This document shows positions 15,606-17,019 of a DNA stretch of 17,019 nucleotides, one piece after another (position 1 is the stretch's first letter; every line of letters begins with the position of its first letter). The notes under the pieces were generated by a model. That model worked only from the letters and a program-made list of their open reading frames with translations. It was not told the origin of the DNA and searched no databases. The stretch comes from Pseudomonadota bacterium (GTDB lineage Bacteria > Pseudomonadota > Alphaproteobacteria > Sphingomonadales > Sphingomonadaceae): positions 1 to 17,019 of the forward strand of contig JAEZCS010000095.1 in NCBI GenBank assembly GCA_023433445.1, read 5' to 3'. Made by a program: the position numbers and the translations under genes.

Positions 15606-16505
15606 ATGAAAAACATCCTCGTCGCTAGCGATTTCTCGCCCCGTTCCGACCGCGCGCTGCGCCGCGCAGTGCTGGTGGCACGGCAGTTTTCCTCCAGGAT
15701 CACTCTCCTGCATGCGCTCGACGACGAGTTTCCCGAGGCGCTCTTGGCCATCCATCGCGACAGTTACGAAGGACTTCTGGCGGAGACGGCTCATACGGTT
15801 GCGACCGGCGATCAGATCGATTGTACGTATCGGCTGATCATGGGAGACCCATTCCGCGTGCTGGTCGATGCGACCCGTGATCTGGAACCTGATCTCGTCG
15901 TTATGGGGCCGCATCGCAGGAATCTGCTGAAGGACATTTTCATGGGCACGACCGCTCAGAGGACAATCCGCGAAAGCGCGGCGCCAGTCCTCATGGCAAA
16001 CGGCGTGCCGGCAGGCGATTATCAGCGAATTTTGATCGCGACGGATCTTTCTGAATGCTCGCTGGAGGCCACAAGCGCAGCCCGGACGCTCGGCTTTCTG
16101 GAAGGAGTGCACACAACCATTCTTCACGTTCTTGACGTACCTGAGCGGAGCATGATGCAACGTTCGGTGATGCCGGCCGATGACATGGAGGACAATTTCC
16201 TGAGTGCGCGCGCCGAAGCGAGCCAAGCCTTACAGTCCTTTCTTTCTGCGGCCGGGGTTCAGCCCGACCGCAAGATTGTTCAACCGGTCAAGTTGTCGGT
16301 CGCCGACACGATCTTGGAGGCTGCCAAGGAAGCGCGGGCAGACCTCCTCGTCATCGGCACGCACGGCCGAACCGGGATCGAGAAATTCTTCCTCGGCAGC
16401 ATGGCGGAGGAAGTATTGAGATATGCAGAGCTGGACGTCCTGGTCATCCCTTCGTTGACGACGGAAGGCGAGATGGAACCTGCTGAACCGTCAGTCGCAG
16501 GCTAG
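15606..16505 (+). CDS. Tandem universal stress protein (UspA family)
   Basis: A 299-residue cytoplasmic protein with two Usp domains: 1-132 starting MKNILVASDFS and 140-283 starting RILIATDLS. The second domain has the full ATP-binding motif G-2x-G-9x-G-S: Gly251, Gly254, Gly264, Ser265 in IGTHGRTGIEKFFLGS. The first has GPHRRNLLKDIFMGT, with Arg104 where the second glycine belongs, so nucleotide binding may be confined to the C-terminal half. Usp proteins support survival under starvation, hypoxia and respiratory inhibition; no specific reaction is known. The ATG at 15606 is chosen over TTG 15603; AGGAGA at 15594-15599 is well spaced. It lies 27 bases after the MBL RNase gene. The next gene to the right is on the opposite strand. 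Confidence 0.93.
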   Translation: MKNILVASDFSPRSDRALRRAVLVARQFSSRITLLHALDDEFPEALLAIHRDSYEGLLAETAHTVATGDQIDCTYRLIMGDPFRVLVDATRDLEPDLVVMGPHRRNLLKDIFMGTTAQRTIRESAAPVLMANGVPAGDYQRILIATDLSECSLEATSAARTLGFLEGVHTTILHVLDVPERSMMQRSVMPADDMEDNFLSARAEASQALQSFLSAAGVQPDRKIVQPVKLSVADTILEAAKEARADLLVIGTHGRTGIEKFFLGSMAEEVLRYAELDVLVIPSLTTEGEMEPAEPSVAG

Positions 16506-16551
16506 CAGGAGAGAAGTGTGTTGTCTCCGGCACCGGCTTTGGCGGCGTAAA

Positions 16552-16716
16552 CTATATGGGCGTGTTCCTTCGCATGATGGCACCGCTTTCGAATATCTTC
16601 AATTCGCCATCATCGAGATACGGCATCTGGCCGGACGGCTGGTGCGACAGGTGATTGGTTGCTCGATCGTCGAACGGGATGGTTTGCACCGAATAGCGAG
16701 CCCCGCTGCTTCGCAT
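16552..16716 (-). pseudogene. Glutathione S-transferase N-terminal domain remnant
   Basis: A 54-residue frame (ATG 16716 to TAG 16552) encodes RYSVQTIPFDDRATNHLSHQ followed by PSGQMPYLDDGELKIFESGA. This matches the middle of the GST thioredoxin-like domain: 'PF..R...HL..NP.GQ.P.L.DG.L.LFESGAI', with the cis-proline after Gln-Met and the Glu-Ser glutathione-binding pair. The catalytic first strand (PxSxxxRKVRLAL) and the whole helical C-terminal domain are missing, so it cannot be a working transferase. It lies 53 bases downstream of the AHSA1-like gene on the same strand. The remaining bases 16506-16551 hold nothing I can identify. Confidence 0.65.
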
Positions 16717-16769
16717 GCCCATCTCAGCCTCAGGTCGCGAACAAAACCGCGCGGCGCCCGGCTACAAAC

Positions 16770-17019
16770 TCAGCTGTTATGCGCGAGCGCTTCCCGGATT
16801 GCTGCTTCAGATTCGCCATGCAGCGCCCAGAAATTGGCGACGCCGTCGCCGCGGACCCGGCGTTCGAGCGCGGCAAGATGCGAATGCCAGCCCGAGCCGA
16901 AGTTTTCCGCATCGTCGCGTCCACGCAGACCGGCATGCGTGAGGATCAGCCGCGTCTTGCCATCCTCCTCCTGGGCCAGTTCGATCGTCACCTCGCCGGC
17001 CTTTCCTTCATCCCAGGTG
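16770..17019 (-). CDS. AHSA1/SRPBCC-domain protein, C-terminal part (partial)
   Basis: The frame is open from the right edge of the window to the TGA at 16770, giving the last 82 residues. Visible sequence such as GEVTIELAQEEDGKTRLILT, HAGL and GSGWHSHLAALERRV matches the end of Activator-of-Hsp90-ATPase-1-like (AHSA1, SRPBCC fold) proteins, where 'VTIEL.....GTRL.LTH.GL' forms late beta strands and 'GW...L..L' starts the last helix. A further ~25 residues ending LAHNS extend beyond the usual helix. These proteins bind hydrophobic ligands in a START-like cavity; specific roles are mostly unknown. The 5' end is outside the window, so the start and full length cannot be given. Confidence 0.8.
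   Translation of the reverse strand, partial: TWDEGKAGEVTIELAQEEDGKTRLILTHAGLRGRDDAENFGSGWHSHLAALERRVRGDGVANFWALHGESEAAIREALAHNS

Overview
The window looks like chromosomal DNA of an alphaproteobacterium, most likely a sphingomonad (Sphingomonadales). The GC-rich coding sequence and the order infA - maf - compact RNase E/G - yacG - tRNA-Phe(GAA) fit that group. This assignment rests on recalled synteny and protein character, not on a database search.

Left edge (1-1993), conserved housekeeping block on the + strand: the last codons of translation initiation factor IF-1, a YhdE-type Maf nucleotide pyrophosphatase, a short RNase E/G-family protein, the zinc protein YacG overlapping its end, and tRNA-Phe with encoded CCA. 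Ten bases after the tRNA lies a decayed C-terminal fragment of an IS5-family transposase (about 2003-2152), so the tRNA marks a change from core to accessory DNA.

Central accessory block (2249-16505), a stress and survival gene set. On the + strand: a YjdF/DUF2238-like membrane protein; a nucleoside-phosphate phosphorylase of the archaeal AMP-phosphorylase type overlapping a PRPP-synthetase-like gene by ATGA; then a NfeD-type membrane serine protease with its slipin partner. A convergent - strand run follows, in transcription order: a small frame-broken ORF, D-lactate dehydrogenase, a cytochrome b561-like remnant, a KefB-type cation/proton antiporter with a single-base frameshift, and a Ca2+-ATPase-like P-type pump. 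Diverging from the lactate dehydrogenase side, on the + strand, are a metallo-beta-lactamase/beta-CASP RNase and a tandem universal stress protein. The genes suggest slow-growth or energy-limited physiology: membrane quality control, ion homeostasis, fermentative NADH disposal and RNA/nucleotide recycling. The recycling idea (RNase, then NMP phosphorylase, then PRPP enzyme) is an inference.

Right edge (16552-17019), - strand: a fragment of a glutathione S-transferase N-terminal domain and the 3' part of an AHSA1/SRPBCC-domain gene that runs off the window.

Besides intact genes the window holds several relics found by reading frames in the gaps: the IS5 transposase tail, a two-frame b561-like piece, a GST piece, and a small gene broken before ldhA. 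Three of the - strand breaks are each explained by one missing base, which could be real decay or assembly error. No CRISPR array, complete insertion sequence or replication origin was seen.
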